Shown here one piece after another: positions 46,221 through 57,539 of a stretch of DNA of 64,000 nt. This stretch comes from Dacryopinax spathularia. Its lineage: Eukaryota; Basidiomycota; Dacrymycetes; Dacrymycetales; Dacrymycetaceae. The stretch's first letter is position 1. Each line of letters begins with the position of its first letter. Position numbers and translations under genes: made by a program. The notes beneath the pieces were generated by a model. That model did no database searches. It was not told where the DNA came from and saw nothing but the letters and a program-made list of their open reading frames with translations. The DNA is taken from assembly GCA_037974965.1 (NCBI GenBank), contig JBBPFI010000014.1:744001-808000 (forward strand), written 5' to 3'.

Positions 46221-48090
46221 ATGACATGTACGTAACGTGACGGTTTTCTGTCTTGCAAGCGATGGGCTCACTTCCATTCCAGACTCTAAACTCATGCAGC
46301 ATTTCTACCCCAGCCGCCTTGAAGAACGCGTCTCCTACGTCGTCTGGGGTGCTCGAGGCAAGGATAACGGACCACCAGCCGAGCATGCGGGAAACGTGGG
46401 CGATCTCTGCCTAAATGAAGCTGGCCAGCTGTGGGTGCGCGTACATGACGGTTGGAAAGTCGTGAGAGCCACCAACGGCGCGAGGGGCTGCCAGAAGCAT
46501 CCTTCCTATCCTTCCGTCACCCTCTGGGTGGACAAGAAGGCGGAAGAAGAGGTTTACTGGGCTTCTCCTCGCCAGTTCCAACAAGGCGCAGCCCAGAAGC
46601 GCAGCCGCGACGATGACAATGAAAAGGGTGCGGGCATTTCAGCCTCCTACCGTCATGACGCTTACCGTCGTCTTACAGGTGAGGAACAGCGAAGCCGGCG
46701 TGACCAATCGACCGTTCGACGCTACCATGCAGTAGTCGATGGTTCCAATACTCCTTCGGATGGGCGTACCGCCCCCGGGACGGCCCCCCCCGGCCGCAAC
46801 CGAGGTGAGCCTTTCAAAGATCACTATCCAGCCCCTTTTCGCTTATGACACCGCTTCTCCAGTCCGGATCATGGATCCCAAGACTGGAGCGGCACATAGA
46901 ACGAATCTGGGATCCGTTTTGCTGGCCAACCAGATCCAAAGTGAGTGCTCACCCAAGCATTTGGAGCATCAGTCTAAAGCGTCATGACGGTAGCGCTGGC
47001 CTTTGCCCATGCGGAGGACCACGGCAACCGCTTCTTGATGGATATTTGCCGTGACTGGATGGAAGTCACCCGGGACAATCCGACCATGGCGGCACACGTC
47101 GGATCGGAGATATTGGCCGGGGCGATGAAGAGAAGCTCGCCAATCTTCACTTTGGAGACCATCCCGGTGCAAGATTTCCTCTCCTCCGTTGCTACCATTC
47201 AACCATCCTTCGACCTTGTCCTGCAAGATCTCCTTACCGGCCCATCTGCTTTGGAAGCAGCTGTAGCGGACACTCTGGTGGACAAGTCTTGGACGAAAGA
47301 GATGGTGCTCGCGTCCATGATGTATCATGGACGACTACCCACTCCCAACCGTCATGTCTCCTCCGCCGCCGTTTTCGATATTCCCTGGACAAAAAGTGGC
47401 CTACAAGCAGTGCCGTTCAAGATTCCTTCCGTGGAACGTACCGGATCCGACGTGATTTATCCGTATAAGCGTAAAGATATGGAAGGAACGAGTGCCCTCG
47501 TGCTGCCCGGCAATGTCACCATGCTCCATATCGACTTCCTCTTCGTTCCCGTCACCGTCGTACCGGTCGTCGGCAGTAACACCAATATCTACAAGCTTTG
47601 GCTGCTCGCCCCCCCAACTCCGTTCAATCTCGACCTGGTGCAGCGCCTCGTATTTACGGGCCAGCCTGCCATTGGGTGGTCTGGCCGAGTAATTCAACAA
47701 CTGGAGCAACTCCACTACGTCCTCCAAAAGGGACCGACTGCCCCTGGCTTCGTCATTCCGCCGGGGTGGATGCATTGCGTGCTCACGTTGGCCGCATCCT
47801 GCCACACTGGCTTCCGCTTTGTGGTCAAAAAATACGAAAAACAGGCGAAGGACTTCCTTTTCTGGGTGGGTGACATGTTGAATGACCTCCCCCCGGGCAG
47901 CAAACGGTGGCAGCTGTTGAAAGAGATCAAGGAGAGTTTGACCTGGTGGGAAGTCGCCGTCACAACAGAGTCCACGACCGAGGACTGGCTCGCGAAGGCA
48001 CGCACGGTCGTACATGCACTCGAACGTGCTGAGGAAAGAGAGCTGCCCAGCTCGCACGATCCACTCTCTCCCACAGCTCATTCTAATTAG
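46221..48090 (+). CDS. JmjC (KDM2/7-like) protein carried by the transposon, iron ligands kept
   Basis: Five exons (46221-46227, 46283-46627, 46679-46804, 46863-46940, 46994-48090) close in frame to 550 aa. Exon 1 is only 7 nt (ATGACAT). Residues about 20-110 form an N-terminal module shared with the gene at 50075-53986 (RVSYVVWGARGK, LWVRVHDGWKVVR, CQKHPSYPSVTLW). A basic linker follows. The C-terminal half has the JmjC pattern of KDM2/PHF8 proteins: LPGNVTMLHIDF with Fe ligands His364 and Asp366, YKLWLLAPPTPFNLDL, then FVIPPGWMHCVLTLAA with the distal ligand His446. Likely a 2-oxoglutarate/Fe(II) dioxygenase acting on histones or another protein. Introns 2 and 4 each carry a GTCATGAC. No PHD or F-box is seen. 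Confidence 0.72.
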
Positions 48091-50074
48091 AGTCCTGACT
48101 TACATTTATGTAGTTGAGAGTGGGTCACAATAGTACAGCGTCTAATACACGTTTCTTATGCAGTTCGGGATCGGGCATGACTTCTAGGGTTACCACCCGT
48201 CATGACTAGTAGAAGCGTCATGACGACCATAGGACTGATGTTGTTCACATATCGGTCTCTCATCAATTCCTGAGTGTCTTTCATACAATGCCCATTAGGG
48301 AGCTCCCCATGAGTAGTCAGATATGGATACTGGCCATTCTACTCCCAATTTGGCCCAGTTCTGAGATGATCAAGGCTCTCAGCCGTCATGACACATACTG
48401 GAATGACATGACGCTTTGGAGCATGTTGTTTCCCATAAGTGGTTTCTTATGATTGGCACTCCATCTTCTCCATTCCCGTCCATGGTATTGTAACACGTTC
48501 TGCGACGCTCCGAGGGCCACCCATCGCCATCAGATCAACGTACTCTGGGTTCCAAGGGGAAGTAAGCATCATGACGCTTTCTTTGTCATGACGCTTGGGT
48601 TAAGCATGACTGAGCTGATCCCAGTCTTCCCTGCAAGCCTGGTATGAAGAATGGAACGAAGCTCGGATTGACCAGTCGGGGTCAGAGCATATCGCGCATG
48701 AAGAATAACACAGCCGACCACCAAGCCTTCCCCCCAGCACAGGACGATCTCATGCCTGCGCCAGCTCGCGAAGGCGGCGAACGGTACTGTTTCGCAGAAC
48801 ATGTCAATCGACGTGTATGGGGTGTCGATAGGAAGGACACGCACCTCCGCACCGTGGCAGCTGCCGTCGTCGACACAGTCCAAGCCCCACCTACAGTGAG
48901 CTTCTTGCAGGCCCGGCACTTCCAGATACAAACAGCGGTTCGCTGGTCGGAGTCCTACATGAGAGTGAATACGAACATGGCTGTCTGTAGCACCGGTAGA
49001 AATGCACCTTGCCACGGAAGGGGCAGTTGTTCCGGGCGTGTTGCGGTATCTCCATCTACGAGTCACGTTGGCGTCTCGATAGGTGCACCGGTCAACCCTT
49101 ATGTACCTTCCTCACCGCGTTTTTGATGCTGTGCCAGCTCGCACGATGAAGACCTCTCCCGCAGCTCATGCTAATTACAGCCCTCACTGACATGTATGGC
49201 GCTCAGAGTAGGGACAACCGCCTGATTACGGTCAACAGCCTGAGTACAGGGTCAAATACTGATTTGTTATTCTCAGTACACCTTCATGCACGATACCGAT
49301 GGTGTACCGTAGTCGGCATGGTCATGAAGACTACGGTACACAACCGTCATAAGGAATACAAACGTCATGACGATGTTTGTAGTTCGGTTGATGAGATATG
49401 GTTGGCTCGTCCACTCCTGAGGGTAGTTCAGCCAAATACCAATCCCAATAGTCCCCATGAGTATATATATGAGATATGGAGGCTGGCGGTTTTACTCCCA
49501 TTATGGCCCAGTGCTGACACAATAAGCGTTCTCACCCGTCATGACACATGCTTCAAAAGCATGACGCTTTGGTTTATGTTGTTTCACTTCCGCGATTGGT
49601 TATGATGAGGAGTTTATTCTGTCCAATGCCGAAAATGATAGTATATAGCGCTCCGCGACGGTGTGGGGGTGGTACCTTCCAATGAGATAAGGCTCTCTGG
49701 GATGCAAGAGTATGTAAGCATCATGACTCTTCGTAAGTCATGACGCTTAGGGGAAGCATGACCCATTATGAGGAGACAGTCCTACCCTCCAATACTATAT
49801 GGATCCTACTAATCTCAGCTTATACATACTCTTCTGCTATCCAAAAGGTGGGCACGTGAAAGGGGTGGGGTTACCTATATCTATTGTGATCGGCCAAGCC
49901 TTGTCACACTCGTCATGACACCTGCGACGCAGTCATGACGGTCCTCAGCGGGACCGTGCATCTGGGCATATGGTCTCATTGATATATACTGAAATCTACC
50001 TACGATACGGCGACCGCAGCCGGCACTTGACAAGCATGGCATGGAAACAGCATACCATGTTTGAGAACAGTCCC
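48091..50074. other. Non-coding region with a 1.1-kb tandem duplication
   Basis: About 2 kb between two JmjC-like genes that converge here. Nine GTCATGAC copies are present. Blocks of 48050-48640 recur diverged at 49138-49770: CTCGCACGAT, CCCGTCATGACACAT, CATGACGCTTTGG, GTAAGCATCATGAC and AAGCATGAC. The duplication starts in the last codons of the 46221 gene. A 0.5-kb piece between the copies (48650-49130) holds overlapping ORFs on both strands with no recognised domain. Confidence 0.6.
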
Positions 50075-53000
50075 TCACATCGTCATGTCGCTATCAGCGG
50101 GGACAGCATCAGCAGTCGCGTCCGCCTCTGCCTCTGCCGCGGGGGGCGCTTGCACCTCTGAAGACATCGCTGGTACGGGGCTGAAAGGGGCTTGCAGGGA
50201 TTCTTGTTCCACGGGGACTTCTTGCTGGCTGGAGCTGGGCACGAGCACCGTCGGGTTTGCGTCCTGCATGATAGCGATGGGCGGCCCTGCCTCAATCCGC
50301 AAGGGAGCCCCAGTATTATCTTCTCCTGGGAGAGCATCGAGCAGTGGGCGGCTTTCAAGGTCGACCGCCTGTGGGACCGGGTTTTCGGTCATCTCGTCGT
50401 CAATGGCCTCAATGGCCGTGAGGGAGGTCGCACCCTCCCCCACCGGTGCAGAACCGCTTGTACCGACGGCGTTCTCTCCGTCCGCAAGGTTGGACGGAGT
50501 ACGGTGGTCGTCCTCCCGAACAGTGCCATCCATCTCCACATCCACTTCTTCCTGGGCAAAGTCGGAAGGGTCGATGTTCATCGTGCCGTCTTCTCCCAAC
50601 TCCACAGCCGGTTCGACCCGATCTTCTCCTATGGGCAGCGGGAACGTCAGAGTACCTGCCGTGCTCTGAGGGAGCCCCAGTTGACGCGACACTTTCTCCA
50701 GGGTGTCTTGCAGTTCCGTGGCCCATTCTATGCCTTCTACACCGTGTTCCTGCGCCCAGCGCTGCCAGGACGAAAGATCCAAGCGGATGGGCGTGACCAA
50801 GTGCCCCCTCGGAAATCCAGCGGGTGCCTCGTTGATACGATCGATAGCCATGCGAATGGTTACTTGGGCGTCGTCGGAGAATGAGCGACTGAGCACTCGA
50901 TAGCCTGTGACCGCCGTAAGCCGAACCGTCATGACGGTCGTGTGCCATCCGGGAGGGATTATGAATGCGGGCAGGTCCCGTCCCTTGAGCAACACGTAGC
51001 GAAGCTTTTCTAGCTTGAGCATACGCTTTTCGGATTGTTTGAGCGAGGCGTTGGGCTCGTTACCGGTATCGGCAAGCAGGCGAATATTGTAATCGGTCGG
51101 AGGCGCCATGAACCACAGTTGATAACTGCCGTCGGCGTGAGGCATGTCCACAGGCACGTTGGCCTGGCCTAGGAATTCTGCCCAGGCGCGAAATCCATAA
51201 CAATGACCGGCAGGGCTGATGTCACTCAGCGTGGGACCTTCTCCCCTCCAGATTCCCTCTGCCGAAACCGTCATGTCGAGGGATCCCATCCCACGAGGCG
51301 TTGCCATGATCTCCGTAGCGCAGCTCATGCGCAGAGGACATTTCTCATCGTAGCCACGATTGTGGTACAGCATGGAAACGATGGCTTCCTCACGGGAGAT
51401 CTTCATCACTTCCAACGAGTCGGTCGTGATCGCAGCGACTTCCTCCGTGGTAGCGAGGAGATCCGTCATGACACTTGCGAAGGTGGGACGACGGCCGGTG
51501 CTACCATCGTAAAACAATTCCCTGGCGAATGTTTCCATGGGGGGAATGTCCTCGGGGCGGTTCAGAGCGGCCTTCAAGAGAGCGAAACCCAGGCGTCCAC
51601 CATAGGTCTGAGTCGATGCGCACAAACACCATGCATCGAAAAAATCGACCAGCCAATCGCGACCGCGGGCCATGGCCTGAGCGCGTGCCCGGCTTCCAAG
51701 CTTGGAAAGAGGCGCTCCGTGCGAGCCAGTGGAGCTGGCGACCGACACCGAGCGAGCCCTGCTGCTGGTGGGTGTTCCGGACCTGGCAGAAGCGGGGTGA
51801 TCTAGTACACAAAATGAGCGTGATAGGGGCATGCGCAGTCATGACACTTACCCGACGATTCAGATTGATGATCATCCTGGGCTTCGCCCACCTCCACAAT
51901 CTCCTCTGGGTCCGTGCTAGTATAGGTCGTTTGAGAGCCGGTCCTCTCATCGTGGGCTATGCAAACGAAGTGATGAGAAAGAGGCGTTCAGGGGAGTGAC
52001 CGTCACGTACCTGGCTTCTCGCGACCCGCACGTGGCCCTGCCAAGCGAGGCTTCTTCAGTGCGATCTGGGTGTGGACTTTGCGACGAGGGCGGGATTCTA
52101 GTGGAGTGTAAATGAGATTAACATCGAAATTGTAGGAGCCAGGGAAGACCTGCATACCGTCCTCTTCTTCTTCTGCGGCATCTTCGGACTCAATGTCCCC
52201 CCCCTCCGAGCTACTTGGAGCTCTCTGTCTCTTCTTGCCTTTATCACCCACAGGAGCGTCCATGCTAGCTGTGTCGCTGACTGTGCTGCCAACATCTGGG
52301 CCGGCTGCGTTAGCGGCTAACGGCTTGTCAGATCGTCACACCGTCATGACACATATGGGCCTACCAAAGCTGTATATCCGTGCACGGCTGCGGGTGGCCG
52401 GTCCAGTCACAGCAGTGGTGCCCAAGGGACGAGCGCGAGGCGGTCCACGAGATACGGGCGCTGGAGACACGATTGCTGCATACGAGAGCCGATCAGCGCC
52501 GATCTCATCATAGGGGCAGGGATAGACGAACAGGCCGTACGAGGGGCGGGCTGCGTGGTTTTCCCAGGCGCCTTGATGGGTACAGGTGGGGCGGTCGGGC
52601 CGCTAGCACTGCGGAGGCGACGCTTTGCTCCACTCCCTGGGCCATCACGGGTCGGGGACGGCAGGGCGTCCTCTTCGTCAGGTACTGAGACCAAACCGTC
52701 ATGTCACAAACCACCATCATGACGGATGCTCACTTACCCACAACTGGGGTGGCAGCCTTGCGGGCCTTCCCCTTCGCAGCAACCGGGGTGGAAGGTTGAC
52801 TAGTCTTCCCCTTCGCAGTAGCGGTGGAGACCGCCTTGCCCCCTCTCCCTTTCACCACGACGGGCGGAGCGGGTGCGGTGGCTAGCTCGTCTCGGTCTAC
52901 AGCAGTGTAATATATCAGTGTAAGGTTACAGGTCGGCTGCATTCACTTGCCTGTGGAGGGCGTCACGGCCCTGCTGCTCCTGGATGTCCTTGTAACCGTA

Positions 53001-53986
53001 GAACCTCTGCGAGGAGGGGGATCCAAGACTTTGGCCGCTGCGAACATAGTGTGGGATGAGCATTGAATGGATCATTACAGGGTGCAATCACTTACCCGCT
53101 TGCGAGGTTACACCCTGACGAGCTTTGCCTTTACCCGTTTGCGGAGTGTCTGGACGACTGGTGGGTGCCCTCCCCGAAGGCCCTTTACGTGGCCCAGCCT
53201 GTTCGGGCTCGCTCTCTGCGACAGTGGCGTCAGGCCCAAAAAGGCGTCATGTCAGTAAGCGGGACTGACCAGCAACCGATGGGGCCGTCCTGATCGCCTT
53301 GCCCTTGGACACAGAGGCGCTCACTGGTTTGCTGGACTGGGTCTTGCTCCTGCTGGCCTTACGGGAGGCCGCTTCAGTGGCATCGCTCACTGTGGCGAAT
53401 GTGTCATGTCACTTCCACCGTCATGACGATCTGCTCCACTTACAATCGAGTTCATCGACCTGATCGGATTCCACACCTGACAAAAGGATGAGCATGCTCC
53501 ATATCCAGGCGTGAGATACAAGGCCTACCTGGGTCTGAATCATCTCCGTCAGAAGGCGGAAGGGTGATCGCCCCAATAGACAGCTTGTTCTTCATTCCGC
53601 CATGGGAGTGCCACAACAGCTGGGGTTCATGGCCAGGGATTCGCCAGAGCGTCATGGACGGGTATTCCGGATGTTTACACAAGGGACGGCCGCCGTTCAG
53701 CTCCTTGCGTCGCACAGCAACCCAGCCGTCGGGCTTTCGCATCCATATCGGCCAGTTGTCGTCGACAGTGGTGGCAAGATCCCCCACGTCGCCTAGAGAG
53801 TCGGCAGGGGGGACAGGAATGCCATGGCCTTTCTTCTTTCCTTTGGCCTGCCAGAGCCACACACGGTATGAGGCGGTTTCCTTGGCCCTGCCGACCGCAA
53901 ATTCACGAAGCTCGCGAGTATCTATAATGTCATGTCAGTGGAGCGCTTGCTTACCAATGTTGGGCCCGTCGGCACTTACATGTCAT
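50075..53986 (-). CDS. JmjC-fold protein of the transposon, iron ligands lost, AT-hook-like linker
   Basis: Multi-exon paralogue of the gene at 46221. Exon 1 is again 7 nt (ATGACAT, 53980-53986), and here the start codon lies inside a GTCATGAC copy. Exon 2 (53522-53925) carries the shared N-terminal module (YRVWLWQAKGK, IWMRKPDGWVAVR, CKHPEYPSMTLWR). Then come several small exons coding a very basic Lys/Gly/Pro/Thr-rich linker (AAKGKARKAATP, KGKTSQPST, GDKGKKRQRAP), with an acidic patch. The last exon (50075 to about 51790) has the JmjC-like core: YQLWFMAPPTDYNIRLL and AFIIPPGWHTTVMTV. The HxD site is replaced (GHCYGF region) and the distal His is out of register, so it is probably non-catalytic. 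An acidic tail of about 200 residues ends the protein. Introns carry GTCATGAC at 51838, 52343 and 53420, and one intron has a GC donor. Confidence 0.65.
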
Positions 53987-54271
53987 GACAGTTTGACGTG
54001 ACGCTTTGCTGGTAAAGCTGCGAGGGAAGTCAATGTCGACTGGCAGTTGGCACTTGAAGTTGAGAGTAACCGAGAATAGGAGGCGATAAGCGCGCGCGGT
54101 TTGTTTGTTTCATCAGAGTTCCCCACGCGCAAACAAGGGTCCGTCTGGTTCCGTCAACGGTCATGTGCACTTGTGACACTTCCGGATGCATCATGACACT
54201 GCCTCTTTGAACCGTCATGACGGATGAAAGAGGCGTGTCTCTGGGGGCAGCGTCAGTTGATGATGTATAGG

Positions 54272-54304
54272 CTGTGGTGGTTGAGCAGGGCTCAACCACC
54301 ACAG
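54272..54304. repeat. Perfect hairpin, 15-bp arms, 3-nt loop
   Basis: CTGTGGTGGTTGAGC and its complement separated by AGG. It could form a stable stem in RNA from either strand; no U-run follows. Confidence 0.75.
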
Positions 54305-54582
54305 TGACGGGTGGGGCTATTCAATTAATGGAATATCTAGCTTCCCCGTCCCTTGACAGATGACCTCACCGCCCCACATGATGGCTGGCGCATACGAACA
54401 TGACACTTGCTCGGAGGACATGCGCACTTGTCCCCCATCTCCATTGGGACATCTATATCAAGGCCTTGCCGACCCTTCAACGACCGCTCGCGACTGCTGG
54501 TAGTCCTCGTTCACTGAGGAGGTCACAGTGGACCGCTCTCCGCATTCAGACAGTGAGGACTGTAGGTTCACAAGAGCGCTTC

Positions 54583-54614
54583 GTTGTGAGAGGTGTCATG
54601 ACGCCTCTCACAAC
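54583..54614. repeat. Inverted repeat centred on GTCATGAC
   Basis: 11-bp arms, GTTGTGAGAGG and its complement, flank a 10-nt centre holding the palindrome. It is the most extended palindrome around any copy of the octamer. Confidence 0.75.
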
Positions 54615-54680
54615 CGTCATGATGGGAACCTGCTTGCCAGTGCACGCATCCATTACAATCCATATCAAGTATCGAACGCC

Positions 54681-56032
54681 CTAGCGAGTGGCAGACAAAT
54701 GAGACTCTTGGGAATTCCAGGGACTGGTAAGATGGCATTCCGCCTCGATGACACCATACGCCTGCTCCGCCCAACTGCCAATCCCTTCCGCGGGCGCCCA
54801 AGTGGCCAATGAATCATGAAGGTTGGCGAGCACCGCCAACCTATACTCCTCTGGCAATGCCCTGCCGAACACGACGTTGGCCTCGTTGGATTCCCATGTG
54901 CTCTCCGCCTGAGCATCCCAGCCGCTATAGGTGGTCGCAAAGTCGTATGTGATGAAGGCGGTTGGCTCGACAGCGAAGACCATGGCCCACCACTGTGGCG
55001 GAATGACGCATCCCTTGGAGTGTTGTCCATCGATGAACATGTACTCCAGGTCATGGACCTTCTGCAGGAGGGATGGAGACCACCATCGCTCCCTCGCTCC
55101 GTTGACTCGTCTCTCATCATTGGGGGTCGATGGAGGGGTAGACTGAGGGTGCCTCCCCAGAATATCTTCCATCACTCGCAGGATATTACGCATGCGTGGT
55201 CGTGCACCATCCCAGGGCCGTGAAGGGATGGGTAGCAGCGCCATGTTAACCTCCGAGGGAGGGAACATCACCAGCAGGGCGCGCTTGATCGTACGGTCCA
55301 TCATGTTGACCGGTAGGAAGGCAGTGGGCGCGAGTCGTCCCACCCCAATCCAAGTGTACGTGCTGCCCGGCATGAGAATGTGTGTGTTGCCGACGTGCAC
55401 TGCTTCTGCAATGTGGGGGGCTGGGCCGTCGCCTAGGTAAGTGGTAGGAGGGTGCAAGCGGCATTGTGCGACTCCGCCCGGGGAAAACGGTACTTTGGCC
55501 GACCTGGGATTTTGCACATCCGGAAGACCTCCCAGCTCTGCCAGTGGCGAAGGCCAGAGCATTCGCGTGAGCAGACGAAGAATGGAGGCTTGATGCGTAT
55601 TTCTGGCCGAGGCCGCGATGAGGTCGCTCAGTGCCATAGTCAGGTTCGGCTGCAAAGCTGGATGGCCGATAAAGTCCTCCGGCGGCAAGGACCGGATGAC
55701 ACTGCAAGGCAGCGTTCGTCGCTCCAAATCGCGCAGTATGGCCAAGCCGTACGCAGCCTCGTCCGGGTCAACCATTGGGGGACGTAACGTCTCCCACTGC
55801 TGACAAAAGTCCTTCAATGGCAGCAGCAGATACCGCCTAGGGCGCATGACACGGTCGGAAGCAGCCTCGTCCATACCGGGCTGCGTGAGAGGGGCGTGTG
55901 ATGGCGAAGGCAGCGGCTCAGTGAGTGCGTCTATGTTGTGCGTAAGTGTCATGACGGTTCGGAGTCCAACACCACTTTACCCAGCACTGTACCCAGAGGA
56001 GTATCAGCCTCGTCCCGCCCAGAGATACTCAT
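54681..56032 (-). CDS. Third JmjC-fold-like protein of the transposon, no iron ligands
   Basis: Two exons (55981-56032, 54681-55930) close in frame to 433 aa, starting MSISGRDEADTPLGTVL. The 50-nt intron contains GTCATGAC at 55948. Without it, an ATG inside that palindrome (55952) would start the same frame. It lacks the N-terminal KHPxYPSxTLW module. It shares with its two neighbours the helical stretch (PALQPNLTMALSDLIA) and the distal strand motif GCVIPPQWWAMVFAVEP, where the ligand His of the JmjC fold is Ala. The HxD strand reads TYTWIGVG. Presumably a non-catalytic family member, perhaps a partner of the 46221 product. Confidence 0.62.
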
Positions 56033-56445
56033 GATTGCAGACACAAGACGAAGAGAAGCAGTCCGCCTTGCGAAGATAAAGACCTGCAATGGCCTTGCCT
56101 CGCGGAAGCGGTGTGGTCAACACGAGGTTACCACATGGCCGCGGAGCTCGGGCCATAAGAACCGTCACGACCTTCCCCGGATCACCATGGAGGCGCGGAT
56201 GGTGCAGTGTGGCGCCGAATGGCCTTCTGGCTGAGCCAAATAGGTCCATAGACCGTCTTGGTCCTCCACTTCTGGCTGTCATGGGGGAGGACCAAACGTG
56301 CCCACCGTTCTGCGCGTGGGAAATTGGGCGCACCACTACCGAATCGTCATGACGGATGTGGTGCGGGATCCGTGCGTCGCGCTCCAGTGAACCGTCAGCA
56401 TCACCGAGCTGGTAGATCTCTGGGATGGGATAAAACCGGCGTCGT
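56033..56445. promoter_or_regulatory. Divergent promoter within the element
   Basis: 413 bp between the divergent starts at 56032 and 56446, with one GTCATGAC at 56346. A minus-strand ORF (56004-56471) crosses it but has no support. Confidence 0.45.
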
Positions 56446-57124
56446 ATGCCCCGTGTTGTCCAAGCACGCATCCCTCTCCTGGTCCAGCGTCAGGCCATGC
56501 CCGTCCCCACTTTGCCATCCTCGCAATTGTCTGCCAGTACGTCACAATCGCTGATCGCACCATTTACCTCTCATCTGTCGCAGCTTTGGAACCCTCCACC
56601 GATGCTGACGGGGCGGGGGTGGAGTCTCAAAGCAGCAACACGTCCAGTGGGGACGTACTGAACGACCAAATGTTCACGGATAGCATCCGGCATGTCGCAC
56701 GCCATGTTCGGAGCATCTTTGAAGGGTTTTACGGCCCTGATTATCATTGTGAGCACCCTATTTCACCCTTCCATCCGACGTCCCCAGGTGACATGCATGA
56801 TTGCAGCGGTGGCTCTGCGCACTTTTGGCTACCTGGTGATAGATATAGCATTCAACATCCCGTCGCCTTTGAGTACGCGCCGAGCTCACCGCGTCCTACA
56901 AACGATCATCCAACGTGCGGAGGAGGTTATGAGTGCCCATCCCGTGGCTGAGGTGAGCAGCGCATCTCCTCTTTGTTAGGGTCTAAGCTCATGGCCTGTC
57001 ACAGACGATTGTTCCGACGCAGGCCCCTACGGAAGACCTGCATGCGCAAGCCGAAGAGCTGGACGAACCGGACATCAATGGGTTGGCCTCCTTGTCACAG
57101 GAATCAGCTTATGTTAGCTCCTAG
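56446..57124 (+). CDS. Small unknown protein of the transposon
   Basis: Four exons (56446-56536, 56584-56748, 56807-56952, 57005-57124) close in frame to 173 aa, and all introns have good GT-AG signals. No domain is recognised. The middle is helical and Arg-rich (FTDSIRHVARHVRSIFEGFY, LRTFGYLVIDIAFNI, RRAHRVLQTIIQRAEEVM); both ends are acidic and Ser/Thr-rich. It could be a small DNA-binding or adaptor protein; that is only a guess from charge and helix pattern. It is the only gene in the element without a copy of the octamer in any intron, though copies flank it on both sides. Confidence 0.55.
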
Positions 57125-57539
57125 TAGTAGTGGGAGGATTGAATGCCTTGCCACTTTCGCATGAGTGACCTTAGAACGAGGGAATCAGCCATATTCCACA
57201 ACCGTCACGTTATTGCTGTCATGACACACAATGAGTGTGGTCCGTTCGCTCGCTGTCATGAATTCGACACCACGCATTGGGTCGGCATTAAGCCGCACTT
57301 GCAGATGGTTCACCTCCAAGTGCATACCAAGGTGAACCACCTCGGCCCAGTGCATGGGGATATGCCAAGGATCTCCGTGGCCCAACGGCGTCATGACGCC
57401 AATATATGTCATGACGGTTGTAGCTCGGTCACCCCTGTAAGACCATTCATGAGGGAACCCCTCCGTGCTCCATTAAGTCTATCCTCAGTGTACGCGCATA
57501 GAGGCCTCTGTGGACGCTTTCCCCCGCCCTATGGAATCA
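57125..57539. other. Intergenic with three GTCATGAC copies
   Basis: 415 bp between convergent gene ends. Copies start at 57218, 57390 and 57408. A 10-bp inverted repeat (TGGTTCACCT / AGGTGAACCA) spans 57306-57339. No gene is seen. Confidence 0.5.

Larger units (their letters stand above)
53987..54680. promoter_or_regulatory. Intergenic with two strong inverted repeats
   Basis: Promoter side of the 50075-53986 gene and 3' flank of the next. It contains two GTCATGAC copies, a perfect hairpin (54272-54304) and a 32-bp inverted repeat centred on GTCATGAC (54583-54614). ORFs at 54400-54812 have no family signal. Confidence 0.5.

Noticed and set aside
48569-49126. ORFs of 160-165 codons on both strands between the two duplicated blocks
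   Set aside because: Mutually overlapping, no splicing pattern, no domain, and no match to the other cargo proteins.
56004-56471. 155-codon minus-strand ORF as a further exon of the third JmjC-like gene
   Set aside because: The frame does not join the 54681-55930 exon by any good splice pair, whereas the 52-nt exon from 56032 closes exactly.
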